64,000 bases of DNA from Commensalibacter melissae (GTDB taxonomy: Bacteria; Pseudomonadota; Alphaproteobacteria; Acetobacterales; Acetobacteraceae), in NCBI RefSeq assembly GCF_009734185.1, contig NZ_CP046393.1:113501-177500 (forward strand). Direction: 5' to 3'. Shown piece by piece: positions 29,433 through 38,100 of this stretch. A model generated the notes under the pieces. That model saw nothing but the letters and a program-made list of their open reading frames with translations, ran no database searches and was not told the origin of the DNA. The number at the start of each line of letters is the position of its first letter. Within the stretch, counting starts at the first letter, position 1. The position numbers and the translations under genes are program-made.

Positions 29433-31034
29433 ATGGATGGGATACACCTTCTGGTTGTAAATCTTTCCCGCTTTCAGTTTGCTTTGACAGCTTTGTATCA
29501 TTTCATGTTTGTTCCTTTGACACTGGGTCTAACATTTATCTTGGCTGCCATGGAAACTGCCTACGTCATTACTGGTAAAGAAATTTACAAGGAAATGACA
29601 CAATTCTGGGGAAAATTATTTGGTGTTAATTTTGCGATTGGTGTCGCAACAGGATTAACCATGGAATTCGAATTCGGCACGAACTGGTCAATGTATTCAA
29701 GGTTCTTTGGCGATATTTTTGGAACACCTCTTGCGATTGAAGGTTTAATGGCCTTCTTTATGGAATCAACATTTATTGGACTAATGTTTTTTGGATGGGA
29801 CCGGTTGAGCCGTGGTGCGCATCTGGCAATTACCTATCTTGTCGCATTGGGGTCAAATATTTCCGCCTTATGGATTTTAGTGGCAAATGCGTGCATGAAT
29901 ATGCCTGCAGGGGCTCATTTTGATCCAGAGACCATGCGATTAACCTCAACAAGTTTTGTTGCTCTGGTTTTCAATCCTGATGCACAGGCAAAAGCTGTAC
30001 ACACTTCTGTGGCAGGATTTGTAACCGCATCAATGTTTGTAATGGGGATTAGCGCATTTTATTTATTACGTAAACAGCATCGTGAATTTGCCGCACGTTC
30101 TTTTCGTATGGCCGCATTATTTGGAATTATTTCAACAATTGCAGTCATAACGCTTGGGGATGTCCTTGGCCGATTGGACTATATGCATCAACCGACAAAA
30201 GTTGCTGCAATGGAAGGATTGTGGGAAACAAGCAAACCTCCTTATGAACCATGGATTTTATTTGGTATTCCCGATGATAAAAAGCAGACAAACTATCTGG
30301 AGGTTGGAATTCCTTTTGTTTTAACCCCTTTGTTAACCCATGATTTTACAACCCCTATTCCTGGTGTTAAGGAATTGAAAAATCAAGCGGTTCCAAGAAT
30401 TGAGTCGGGTATAAAGGCGGTAGCGGCTTTAAAACGTTATGGGGAAGGCCATCGACAGGTCGATCTTGATATATTTAAGGCTCATCAAAAAGATATGGGA
30501 TATGGTTTTCTGGCAAGTCAATATGCTCCGGATCAGGATATAGCAAAGATTACGTCAGAGTATAAATCGACTATTATTGAAAAAACTAAGAATGATATTG
30601 TCCCTAATGTCTTTGTCACATTCTGGGCCTTCAGAATTATGGTTTTCCTTGCAATTTATTTCTTTGTCATTTTTGCCATGGGATCTTATGTAAGTCTGAA
30701 AAGACAAATTGAAAAAAACCGTTTGTTTTTAAAGATAATTACATGGTCAATTCCGCTTCCTTTTATTGCATCCGAGTTCGGTTGGATCACAGCAGAGGTA
30801 GGAAGACAACCATGGTCCGTTTATGAAATTCTGCCAACAGTTGTTTCTTCGTCAACACATAGTGCGGGATATATGGTTTTTTCCTTGATCGGCTTCTTAT
30901 TATTTTACAGTGTATTTATTGTCGTGGAATTTTATTTGATGTTTAAATTTGCTCGACTTGGGCCGGTAAAATATCAAGATAAGGATTCTTTATCGAAAAA
31001 AGTGTTTACATATCAAGAAGGCTGGGGAGATTGA
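29433..31034 (+). CDS. cydA: Cytochrome bd ubiquinol oxidase subunit I
   Basis: CydA binds hemes b558, b595 and d and oxidises ubiquinol, reducing O2 to water without proton pumping. The 533 residues start with RFQFALTALYHFMFVPLTLG, holding the axial histidine, and continue through the conserved GWITAEVGRQPW segment. The region around residues 300-390 (GIKAVAALKRYGEG... KKDMGYGFLAS-like) corresponds to the long Q-loop of E. coli-type enzymes. This is therefore not the short-loop cyanide-insensitive oxidase common in acetic acid bacteria. cydB follows after one base. Confidence 0.97.
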   Translation: MDGIHLLVVNLSRFQFALTALYHFMFVPLTLGLTFILAAMETAYVITGKEIYKEMTQFWGKLFGVNFAIGVATGLTMEFEFGTNWSMYSRFFGDIFGTPLAIEGLMAFFMESTFIGLMFFGWDRLSRGAHLAITYLVALGSNISALWILVANACMNMPAGAHFDPETMRLTSTSFVALVFNPDAQAKAVHTSVAGFVTASMFVMGISAFYLLRKQHREFAARSFRMAALFGIISTIAVITLGDVLGRLDYMHQPTKVAAMEGLWETSKPPYEPWILFGIPDDKKQTNYLEVGIPFVLTPLLTHDFTTPIPGVKELKNQAVPRIESGIKAVAALKRYGEGHRQVDLDIFKAHQKDMGYGFLASQYAPDQDIAKITSEYKSTIIEKTKNDIVPNVFVTFWAFRIMVFLAIYFFVIFAMGSYVSLKRQIEKNRLFLKIITWSIPLPFIASEFGWITAEVGRQPWSVYEILPTVVSSSTHSAGYMVFSLIGFLLFYSVFIVVEFYLMFKFARLGPVKYQDKDSLSKKVFTYQEGWGD

Positions 31035-31035
31035 T

Positions 31036-32172
31036 ATGGAGTATTATGTAATTCTCAAATTAATCTGGGCAACATTATTATGTATCCTGCTTATTGGATT
31101 GGGCCTGATGGTCGGTATGGATATGGGTGTTGGTATGCTTCTTCGTTTTGTTGGCAAAAAAGATGTTGAGCGTCGTACAGCCCTTAATATTATCGGACCC
31201 CATTGGGAAGGGAATCAGGTATGGTTTATTTTGGGAGCAGGTGCCATTTTTGCTGCTTTCCCGACCTTGTATGCCACGGCGTTTTCTGTTTTCTATGTTG
31301 TTATGGTTTTACTGTTGTTCAGCATGATTTTGCGACCTGTAGCTTTTGAATTTAGATCAAAAGTTGATGCAAAATTATGGCGTTCGAGTTGGGACTGGAT
31401 TTTTTTGGTTTCTGGTTTCTTTCCAATGTTTGTCTGTGGAGCAGCCTTTGGTAATATCTTGCAAGGTGTAGGATATCATTTCATTTGGAATGGACAGTAT
31501 TTTCAAGATGAATCTTTCTGGAGTTATCTGATTAATCCATTTGCTGTTTTATGTGGTTTATTATCGGTTTCGTTAAGTATTTATCAAGGTGGAGCCATGT
31601 TGATGATACGTGGTGAAGATCCCATTTATTTACGGGCAAAAAAATATGCCACTATTGCAGGGATGATAGCGATAATATTATTTGTGTTGGGAGGATTATG
31701 GATTACGCAGATTAAAGGATTTGTTTTAGTCAGTGGTCATCCTGCAATGCCTTCAAATCCATTATTTGGTCAGAATGTTGCATTATATAAAGGGGCCTGG
31801 TTACATCATTTTTATGAACATCCAATTTTATGGGGTTTACCTTTGCTGGGTGTTTTATGTATGTTACTGGGAACATTAATGGTTAAATCTGATAGACCTG
31901 TTGCTGCCTGGTGGATTGGGCTTGGTTCCTGGATTGGTGTTATTGGTACGGTTGGGGCTGCCATGTTTCCGTTTTTTATGCCTTCAACAACAATTCCAAA
32001 TCAAAGTCTGACAATATGGAACAGTTGCGGTAGTTTATACGGACTAATTTGCATGGCTGTTGTGGCTTGTCTTTTTGTGCCTATTATCCTTTCTTATACG
32101 TCATGGTGCTTTTATGTCATGCGGGGTAAGGTTAAAACTTCTAATATCATAAATGATCATCACAGTTATTGA
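31036..32172 (+). CDS. cydB: Cytochrome bd ubiquinol oxidase subunit II
   Basis: CydB is the structural partner of CydA in the membrane, with about eight to nine helices over 378 residues. Family features are visible: GMDMGVGMLLRF near residue 30, GPHWEGNQVWFILG near 55 and SMILRPVAFEFRSK near 95. It starts one base after the cydA stop and is followed after 16 bases by a CydX-like small protein. Co-transcription is almost certain. Confidence 0.97.
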   Translation: MEYYVILKLIWATLLCILLIGLGLMVGMDMGVGMLLRFVGKKDVERRTALNIIGPHWEGNQVWFILGAGAIFAAFPTLYATAFSVFYVVMVLLLFSMILRPVAFEFRSKVDAKLWRSSWDWIFLVSGFFPMFVCGAAFGNILQGVGYHFIWNGQYFQDESFWSYLINPFAVLCGLLSVSLSIYQGGAMLMIRGEDPIYLRAKKYATIAGMIAIILFVLGGLWITQIKGFVLVSGHPAMPSNPLFGQNVALYKGAWLHHFYEHPILWGLPLLGVLCMLLGTLMVKSDRPVAAWWIGLGSWIGVIGTVGAAMFPFFMPSTTIPNQSLTIWNSCGSLYGLICMAVVACLFVPIILSYTSWCFYVMRGKVKTSNIINDHHSY

Positions 32173-32188
32173 ATAATAAGGTGTTATT

Positions 32189-32386
32189 ATGTCTACATTT
32201 CTACGTTTCACTGGACTAGGCCTAGTTTTAATAGTCGCATTATTAATCGCTGTTTTTGTGGGTGATCAGGGACCTTGGTATTTTGCATGGTTAATTGGTA
32301 CAGTGATGATTATTCTCATATCAGTGGCAGGGGCCGTTTTATTTGATGCCCAATCAGATTTACGTGATTCGACAGGAGAATTCTAA
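32189..32386 (+). CDS. cydX: CydX-like small subunit with an extra N-terminal CydH-like helix
   Basis: This 65-residue protein has two predicted membrane helices. The second begins PWYFAWLIGT, which closely matches the start of E. coli CydX (WYFAWILGT), the small subunit that stabilises cytochrome bd. The first begins MSTFLRF and continues as a Val/Leu/Ile helix, resembling the E. coli CydH (YnhF) start MSTDLKF as I recall it. The ATG has AAGG upstream, and no good internal start would give a CydX-sized product. The CydX assignment is strong. The CydH likeness rests on a short hydrophobic match and is inference. Confidence 0.8.
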   Translation: MSTFLRFTGLGLVLIVALLIAVFVGDQGPWYFAWLIGTVMIILISVAGAVLFDAQSDLRDSTGEF

Positions 32387-32484
32387 TGGGTGGTTATCTT
32401 GAATTAATCATATTTTGCGTTCCTTTTATTTATTTGGCTGTTTATTTGATATTTTATTTTATTACTAAAAGAATTTTTCCCTAA
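32386..32484 (+). CDS. 32-residue single-helix membrane protein at the end of the cyd operon
   Basis: A reading frame of 32 codons starts at an ATG overlapping the preceding stop (TAATG). It encodes one long hydrophobic helix (LIIFCVPFIYLAVYLIF) followed by a basic end (TKRIFP). Stop-start overlap and position before the operon terminator suggest a real, translationally coupled gene. I do not recognise the family. It could be an additional cytochrome bd small subunit or assembly factor, by context only. Confidence 0.55.
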   Translation: MGGYLELIIFCVPFIYLAVYLIFYFITKRIFP

Positions 32485-32496
32485 TGTAATAGATGT

Positions 32497-32550
32497 ATTT
32501 TAAATAACAAAGCCGAGAAAAATATTTTTCTCGGCTTTGTTATTTAAAAT
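32497..32550. terminator. Perfect inverted-repeat bidirectional terminator after the cyd locus
   Basis: A 27-base arm is followed immediately by its exact complement, with the core AACAAAGCCGAGAAAAAT and its mate, flanked by A- and T-rich runs. It would terminate transcription from either side. It cleanly separates the cyd operon from the tail-fibre island. Confidence 0.9.
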
Positions 32551-32699
32551 AATTAAGTGATATATTAAAATTTGTAAATGAATAATATTGATAAGTTAAT
32601 TAACTAAGGCAAATAATCCCTATTTAATCAATAAGTAATTAATTAATTTCTTATTATGATTAATTAGTTATTTTACAATAAAGTTGGTTGGGGTTATAT

Positions 32700-34101
32700 A
32701 TGTCTATTCAAAGACCTGGAAAGCTTTTCTCCTCTAAATGGGCAGAATATGATGATCGCTTTAATATCGAAGATACTGGGGCTGATTATCAAAATGGACG
32801 TGCGGATATTGAAAAAGGTTTTCCAAAACAAACTATGATTTCTACCCTGAAAGGTGGCGTTCCACCCTGGGGACAGGATCATAACGGGATTTTATACCAG
32901 ATTACAGAGGCTATACAGTGGATACAGACGGGAGGTCTGCCAAGTTTCAACCAGGATTTTTGTAATAAAAACAATGGTTATTCAAAAGGAACCATTGTGC
33001 AGGGGGATGATCCAAACAGGCCTTGGGTTTTATGGCAATGTTTGGAGGATAATAACAGATTTAATCCCAACCAGAATAAAGTTAACATAATCAACCCTCA
33101 AAACGGTTGGATACAATATCCTGTGATTTCAGAACGAGAGGGTAATACTTTATATTATAATGATGATGGTAAAATGCTAATTGCATCACCTACGGTTATT
33201 ACTGAGGTTTATGTATCATCTACTGAAGGGAGTGATAATACTGGTGATGGGACAAGAAACAAGCCATTTTTTTCAATTACAAAAGCTATATCTGTGACGC
33301 CTGATGGAAGGGGGCATTACTGTTTATTTAAAATCTGGGGATATATTTAATTTGTCTTTGAATGGAGCTCCATATGTAGAACCTGAAAATGAATGGATTG
33401 GATATGATATAAAATATTTTAATGTTGGATCAAGATATATTACATTCCAATCCTATGGAGATGTATTTTACGAAAATGCAAAAAATGAATTGACCAATAA
33501 TGGTCAAGATTCAGGCTGGGCTAATTCATTTATAGGTATTACAAGACTAATTATTCATTTATTATGGAATACAAAAGCTGTCGGGCAAAAAATAAATTTT
33601 GTTTATATGTATGGTTTTACAGGGTAATATGATCGCTATAAAATTGTATTCAATGGAGTTGAGTTTATAATACCAGATATAGATAATTTAAATGATTCTT
33701 CTTTACCAATGTGGACTACTTTCTTAAATTAAGGAGGTGATTTTGTATTTGCTGGATGTGTATTTGGTCAATTGCCTATAGGAAATTTACATCCAATTAT
33801 TGGAGGTGGTGCGGCCGCTCCAATGCGAGTATCTTTTACATATAGCATTTATTTCGATACAAGTATTGCAGAAGGCGCATTTTTTAGTTGGGGAACAGGA
33901 ACATGGGATCTAGATATTACAGAAGATAGAGTGGCAGGTCAAAAACTTAGTGGTTTTCCTAATTTTGAACTTATAGAGTCTAATGGTATTGCTTTTCTTA
34001 GTCGAAATAGTGCATTTTGTAATTCTGTTCAGATCATCAATAATCCTGCTCCCTCTTATAAGAATTTGATGACGAATTTTCAAATAGATATGGATAGTTA
34101 G
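32700..34101 (+). pseudogene. Broken phage tail-fibre gene with beta-helix region
   Basis: The first part (ATG 32700 after GGTTGGGG) encodes a fibre-base-like domain (KGGVPPWGQDHNGILYQ). A beta-helix start follows, with YVSSTEGSDNTGDGT...PFFSITKAI. The frame is lost at a run of five G near 33310. The next frame continues the protein sensibly (GGITVYLKSGDIFNLSL) and is then interrupted by in-frame TAA codons at 33625 and 33730. Between and after them the same frame stays open (YDRYKIVFNGVEFIIPDID, GGDFVFAGCVFGQLP) until TAG at 34099. One frameshift and two stops in about 467 codons indicate decay. Sequencing error alone would not explain both stops. Confidence 0.8.
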
Positions 34102-34103
34102 CG

Positions 34104-34589
34104 ATGTATTTAATGCGAACGTTTTTTTTGAACAGCTATTGTGTATACCAGGTACTGAGACGCCCGAAGAGGGAACTGTCTGTATTTCCCCCGAAGAACG
34201 TCACATCTTATCAGGATTACAGCGTTGATTTTTTTCATCGTTTGTCTGATGGGGAAAGGGTTGTATCCGGGACGGTTTTAGTGCATGGCCTGGGATTGAA
34301 GGTGGAGAGTGTTCTGGCGCATGACAGGTTTTTAACGGCGTTTATTTCTGGTGGCTGGGCTAGTCATTCTTATTGTCTGACCTATACAGCGCAGACAGAC
34401 CGGGGCAGGAGCGTAATCCAGGAGATGATTTTGTCCACTTTTGGACATGCCGCAACAGAGCGGAGGGAGGAGAGGTTCATAAGTATGGCTTCCCAGACAA
34501 GACCGCCTGACATACGACCGCCATTGAATGGAATAAAGCTTATTGACCGTTATCTTCTTGATGATAACGGTTTTTTTATATGTATCTAA
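34104..34589 (+). CDS. Phage fibre-tail adaptor-like protein
   Basis: The 161-residue protein has a compact beta-sandwich-like segment (residues 35-110) with DYSVDFFHRLSDGERVVSG, a run of beta strands, and SGGWASHSYCLTYTAQTDRGR. This is the pattern of small phage proteins that join tail fibres to the tail (DYTxDWxxxLxDGDTI... SGGxxGxxYxVTxxxxT). It follows the broken fibre gene directly and no ribosome site is visible. A strong hairpin terminator overlaps its last codons, so the last residues may not be conserved coding sequence. Assignment is by pattern recall, not search. Confidence 0.55.
   Translation: MYLMRTFFLNSYCVYQVLRRPKRELSVFPPKNVTSYQDYSVDFFHRLSDGERVVSGTVLVHGLGLKVESVLAHDRFLTAFISGGWASHSYCLTYTAQTDRGRSVIQEMILSTFGHAATERREERFISMASQTRPPDIRPPLNGIKLIDRYLLDDNGFFICI
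34546..34577 (+). terminator. Hairpin terminator overlapping the 3' end of the adaptor-like gene
   Basis: ACCGTTATC pairs perfectly with GATAACGGT around an eight-base loop, followed by seven T. It lies inside the last codons of the gene ending at 34589 and just upstream of the gene at 34605. It may attenuate read-through into the collagen-like fibre. Confidence 0.75.
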
Positions 34590-34604
34590 GGGGAAGGAAT
34601 AGGG

Positions 34605-35072
34605 ATGAGTAACAGAAAGAGCGATTGTCAGTGTGAGGGTGTCTGCAATCTGGAGTTTTGCGAGCAGGAAACAATCGTGGCATCAGATCAGGTGACTATG
34701 TTAAATTCTACGAATGAAATAGGGTTGCAAGATGAGCTGTTGGTTATTCGCAAGGATGGGGAACAGACGCAATTTTATCGTGCCAGGGTTGAAGAGTTTA
34801 GTTCAGGGGCAGCTTTATATTTATTGGAGAAGGCTGTTCAGTCAATGTCCAGGACAGATCCGGCAGATGGCCGTTCCCTATGGCTGAATGAGGGATTTGT
34901 CTGTCTGGCCAGCGGGGATGTATCACGATTTGGTACGGTTTCCCCGCAGGGATTAAGCAGTGCATTAAAAGAGATGTTTGCGATGCTTCCCACCCAGGAT
35001 CCAGGAGATGGAAGTCCCTGGATTAACGGAGGTTTTTTAATGAAGGGTTCCGTTAAACAGGTATGTGAATAA
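34605..35072 (+). CDS. Uncharacterised fibre-island protein with cysteine-rich start and repeated motif
   Basis: I do not recognise this 155-residue protein. Its first 25 residues hold four cysteines (CQCEGVCNLEFC). Two similar segments occur in its second half: TDPADGRSLWLNEGFVCLASG near residue 90 and QDPGDGSPWINGGFLMKGS near residue 132, suggesting an internal duplication. It lies between the adaptor-like gene and the collagen-like fibre, all on the same strand, with GGGGAAGGAATAGGG before its ATG. Context suggests a virion or tail-associated role. Confidence 0.6.
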   Translation: MSNRKSDCQCEGVCNLEFCEQETIVASDQVTMLNSTNEIGLQDELLVIRKDGEQTQFYRARVEEFSSGAALYLLEKAVQSMSRTDPADGRSLWLNEGFVCLASGDVSRFGTVSPQGLSSALKEMFAMLPTQDPGDGSPWINGGFLMKGSVKQVCE

Positions 35073-35134
35073 TAAAGATGGAAATAATAAATTAATTTTA
35101 CATATAAATTTCAGTAATCAATAAGGATTAAAAA

Positions 35135-38100
35135 ATGAACTGTGATCAAGGCAGTCGAATTATTATCGTTCCAGCTGGATGTTTGGGACATCGTGAGATT
35201 GATCTGCAATGTAAATCACCATTGGAAAGTGTCTATTACCAGTTTTCAATGGTCAATCGCCTTTCTCCCTCTGATGCAATCAGCTGTGTAAGTGCCCAAC
35301 CTTCAGATGAGACACTTAGTGTTGATCGGATTACGGTATCTGGGCAGACCTTTAAGGCACGTATCAGTGGAGGGACAATGAATACCAAAATCGGTATTCG
35401 TTTTTTGGTAACCACACGTGCAAATGAGGAACGTGAGTTTGTTGTGACATTGCCAATTATGCCGGAAGGAATCATGGGCAGTGGCGAGGCTGGCAATTAT
35501 GTATTGGGGGATACGGGTCCCCAGGGTCCTCAAGGATGTGCTGCAACGGTTACGGTTGGCAAGGTTTTGCCTACAGAACCTGATGGGGATCCAAAGATTG
35601 TCAATTCGGGAACCGAGGTGGATGCCGTTCTGGATTTCACCTTGCCCCGTGGTCAGGTTGGGCCTCAGGGTGAGCAGGGCCAGGCCGCGACGGTAAAGAT
35701 TGGAAACGTTGTGACAGGTGCGGCAGGGAGTGATGCTGCTGTTGAGAACAGGGGTGATGAGCATAACGTTGTTCTTGATTTTACCATTCCTGAAGGTAGG
35801 CAAGGCATACAGGGGATACAGGGGAAGGCAGGCACGCAAATTCTGTTGTCCAATCGTGATCCTGTTGCCCGTGATGCCAAGGAAAATATTGTCTGGCTCA
35901 ATGATGTCACAGGAGATTTGTTTGAAACTGTCTCCCGGGGCGGGGATGCATATAGCTGGCACAAGTCTGGGAATCTGAAGGGGGAGGCTGGAAGTATCAT
36001 ATATACTGGTACTGTGGATCCCGTTTACAATGAGGTTTATAAAAAGAGTGATCTCTATTTCAATATTACCAACAGCAACCTGTTCACATTTAATGATAAT
36101 CAATGGGTCAGGCTGGCCAATTTGAAAGGAGATCAGGGAGAGAGAGGTTCTTTATGGTTTTTTGCCCAGGAGGATCCTGTAACCTCTTCAAGCTATAGGG
36201 TCGGGGATAGTTTCCTGAATACAGCTTCCAATGATCTGTTTGTTTTCAATGGCACGAATTGGCAAAAGGTTGGAAACCTTCAAGGTAAACAAGGTGATAT
36301 CGGCCCGCAGGGATTGCAGGGTGATACTGGCCCGCAGGGACTGCAGGGCATTCAGGGAGAGAAAGGGGAAGCAGGCAAGGACGGCAGGGACGGTTTTGAT
36401 GGAACCCGCATCATCACCAGCCAGCAGGATCCGGATCAGGGAAGCGCCCCCCTAAACCCGAATGTTGTATGGATCAACACGACGAGCTGGGAGGTCAAGC
36501 GCACCATTCCGCATGGAGATAGCTGGGATTGGGTCAGTCTTGGCAGCATCAGGGGTCCCCGTGGTGATACCGGCCCGCAGGGATTGCAGGGTGATACTGG
36601 CCCGCAGGGACTGCAGGGTATTCAGGGAGAGAAAGGGGAAGCAGGCAAGGACGGCAGGGACGGTTTTGATGGAACCCGCATCATCACCAGCCAGCAGGAT
36701 CCGGATCAGGGAAGCGCCCCCCTAAACCCGAATGTTGTATGGATCAACACGACGAGCTGGGAGGTCAAGCGCACCATTCCGCATGGAGATAGCTGGGATT
36801 GGGTCAGTCTTGGCAGCATCAGGGGTCCCCGTGGTGATACCGGCCCGCAGGGATTGCAGGGATTGCAGGGTGAGAAAGGTGCAAAAGGGGATGATGGCTC
36901 ACGCTGGTATAGTGGTCATAACTTGCCTGATGCGACAATTGGTCTTAATGATCCCCGTGGTATGCCAAGAGCGGGGGATCAATATCTTTATCTTGATGAA
37001 AAGACTGGTGAGGCCAGCGCCTATATATACACCAATGACAAGACCTGGGGCGGACCTTTAGGAAAAGTTGCGGGACCCCAGGGAAAAGCGGCAACTGTCA
37101 GGGTTGTTGAGCAGGTGCAGCCTTTAAGACCCGATGAGGCGGCAACCATCAAAAATATTGGCGATGAACATGATGCGATCCTGCAGTTCAGCATTCCAAA
37201 AGGGGAGAAGGGGGATGTGGGCCCGATCGGAAAAGAGGGGGCCGCAGCTACCATACGTATAGGAACCGTGACCACCACAGATCCGGATGTCCAGGCATCC
37301 GTTCGCAATTCAGGATCAGAAAATACCGCCGTGCTCGAGTTCTCCATTCCCAAGGGAGAAAAGGGGGACAGCTATACGAATGACGGATCAACTGAACTCA
37401 ACGTCAAGTCAATTCAGTCAGATGGCGGAAAGGTCGGAACAGATGGCGCGGGTAAATTATCCGCTGAAATGTTGGATTATACCATAAAAGTCCCAACTCC
37501 ATCCCATCAGGATGCCTCTTTGGGTAAAGTCGTCGATCTTGCTCATCAGGCCATTCCAAATATTGAAATAAATCATCCAAATGGAGTTGCAGGATTGGAT
37601 GCACGGGGTCAGTTGACTCAACCTATTAATAATCCGTTTATAATAACGCAGTCTATTAATCCTGATGCTAAAGTTTCCATCTATTTAGATGATGATGTTC
37701 ACGCTTATGCGGATAAAACACTGTTTGATATTTACACGGTTGGTGCACAAAGCAAAATTATAGCATTTGCTCCATCCGAGGGAATAGCTAATATCCTGGC
37801 ATCAGCAAAGGCTGATAAGATTGAGGAGTTAAAAGGATATATATTTGCTGGGGGAGCCTGTTGGTTACCTGATTGTCAGCCGTTAGAATTTAAGGGGTAT
37901 CAAGGGTCATATACCTTTGTGTGTTATGGTTCTGATATGGATAAATCAGGTTATAAAATTAAAACTGATATTATTTGTGAAAACCAGTTGGTTGATGGAA
38001 AAGGGGAAGCATTTAAAAAAGATGCTATTATCACTATAAGGGTTGGTGATGTTGTAACTCTTATGGCGCATTGGATAGATCAAAATAGGACATATTATTA

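Noticed and set aside
35303-36103. Long minus-strand frame of 266 codons inside the collagen-like fibre gene
   Set aside because: It is antisense to a clearly coding, motif-rich frame. The repetitive composition of the fibre gene produces long antisense frames by chance.
36301-36900. Regular repeats that could suggest a CRISPR array
   Set aside because: The repeats are 270 bp, contiguous, in frame and encode Gly-X-Y protein. There are no spacers, and no cas genes are in the window.
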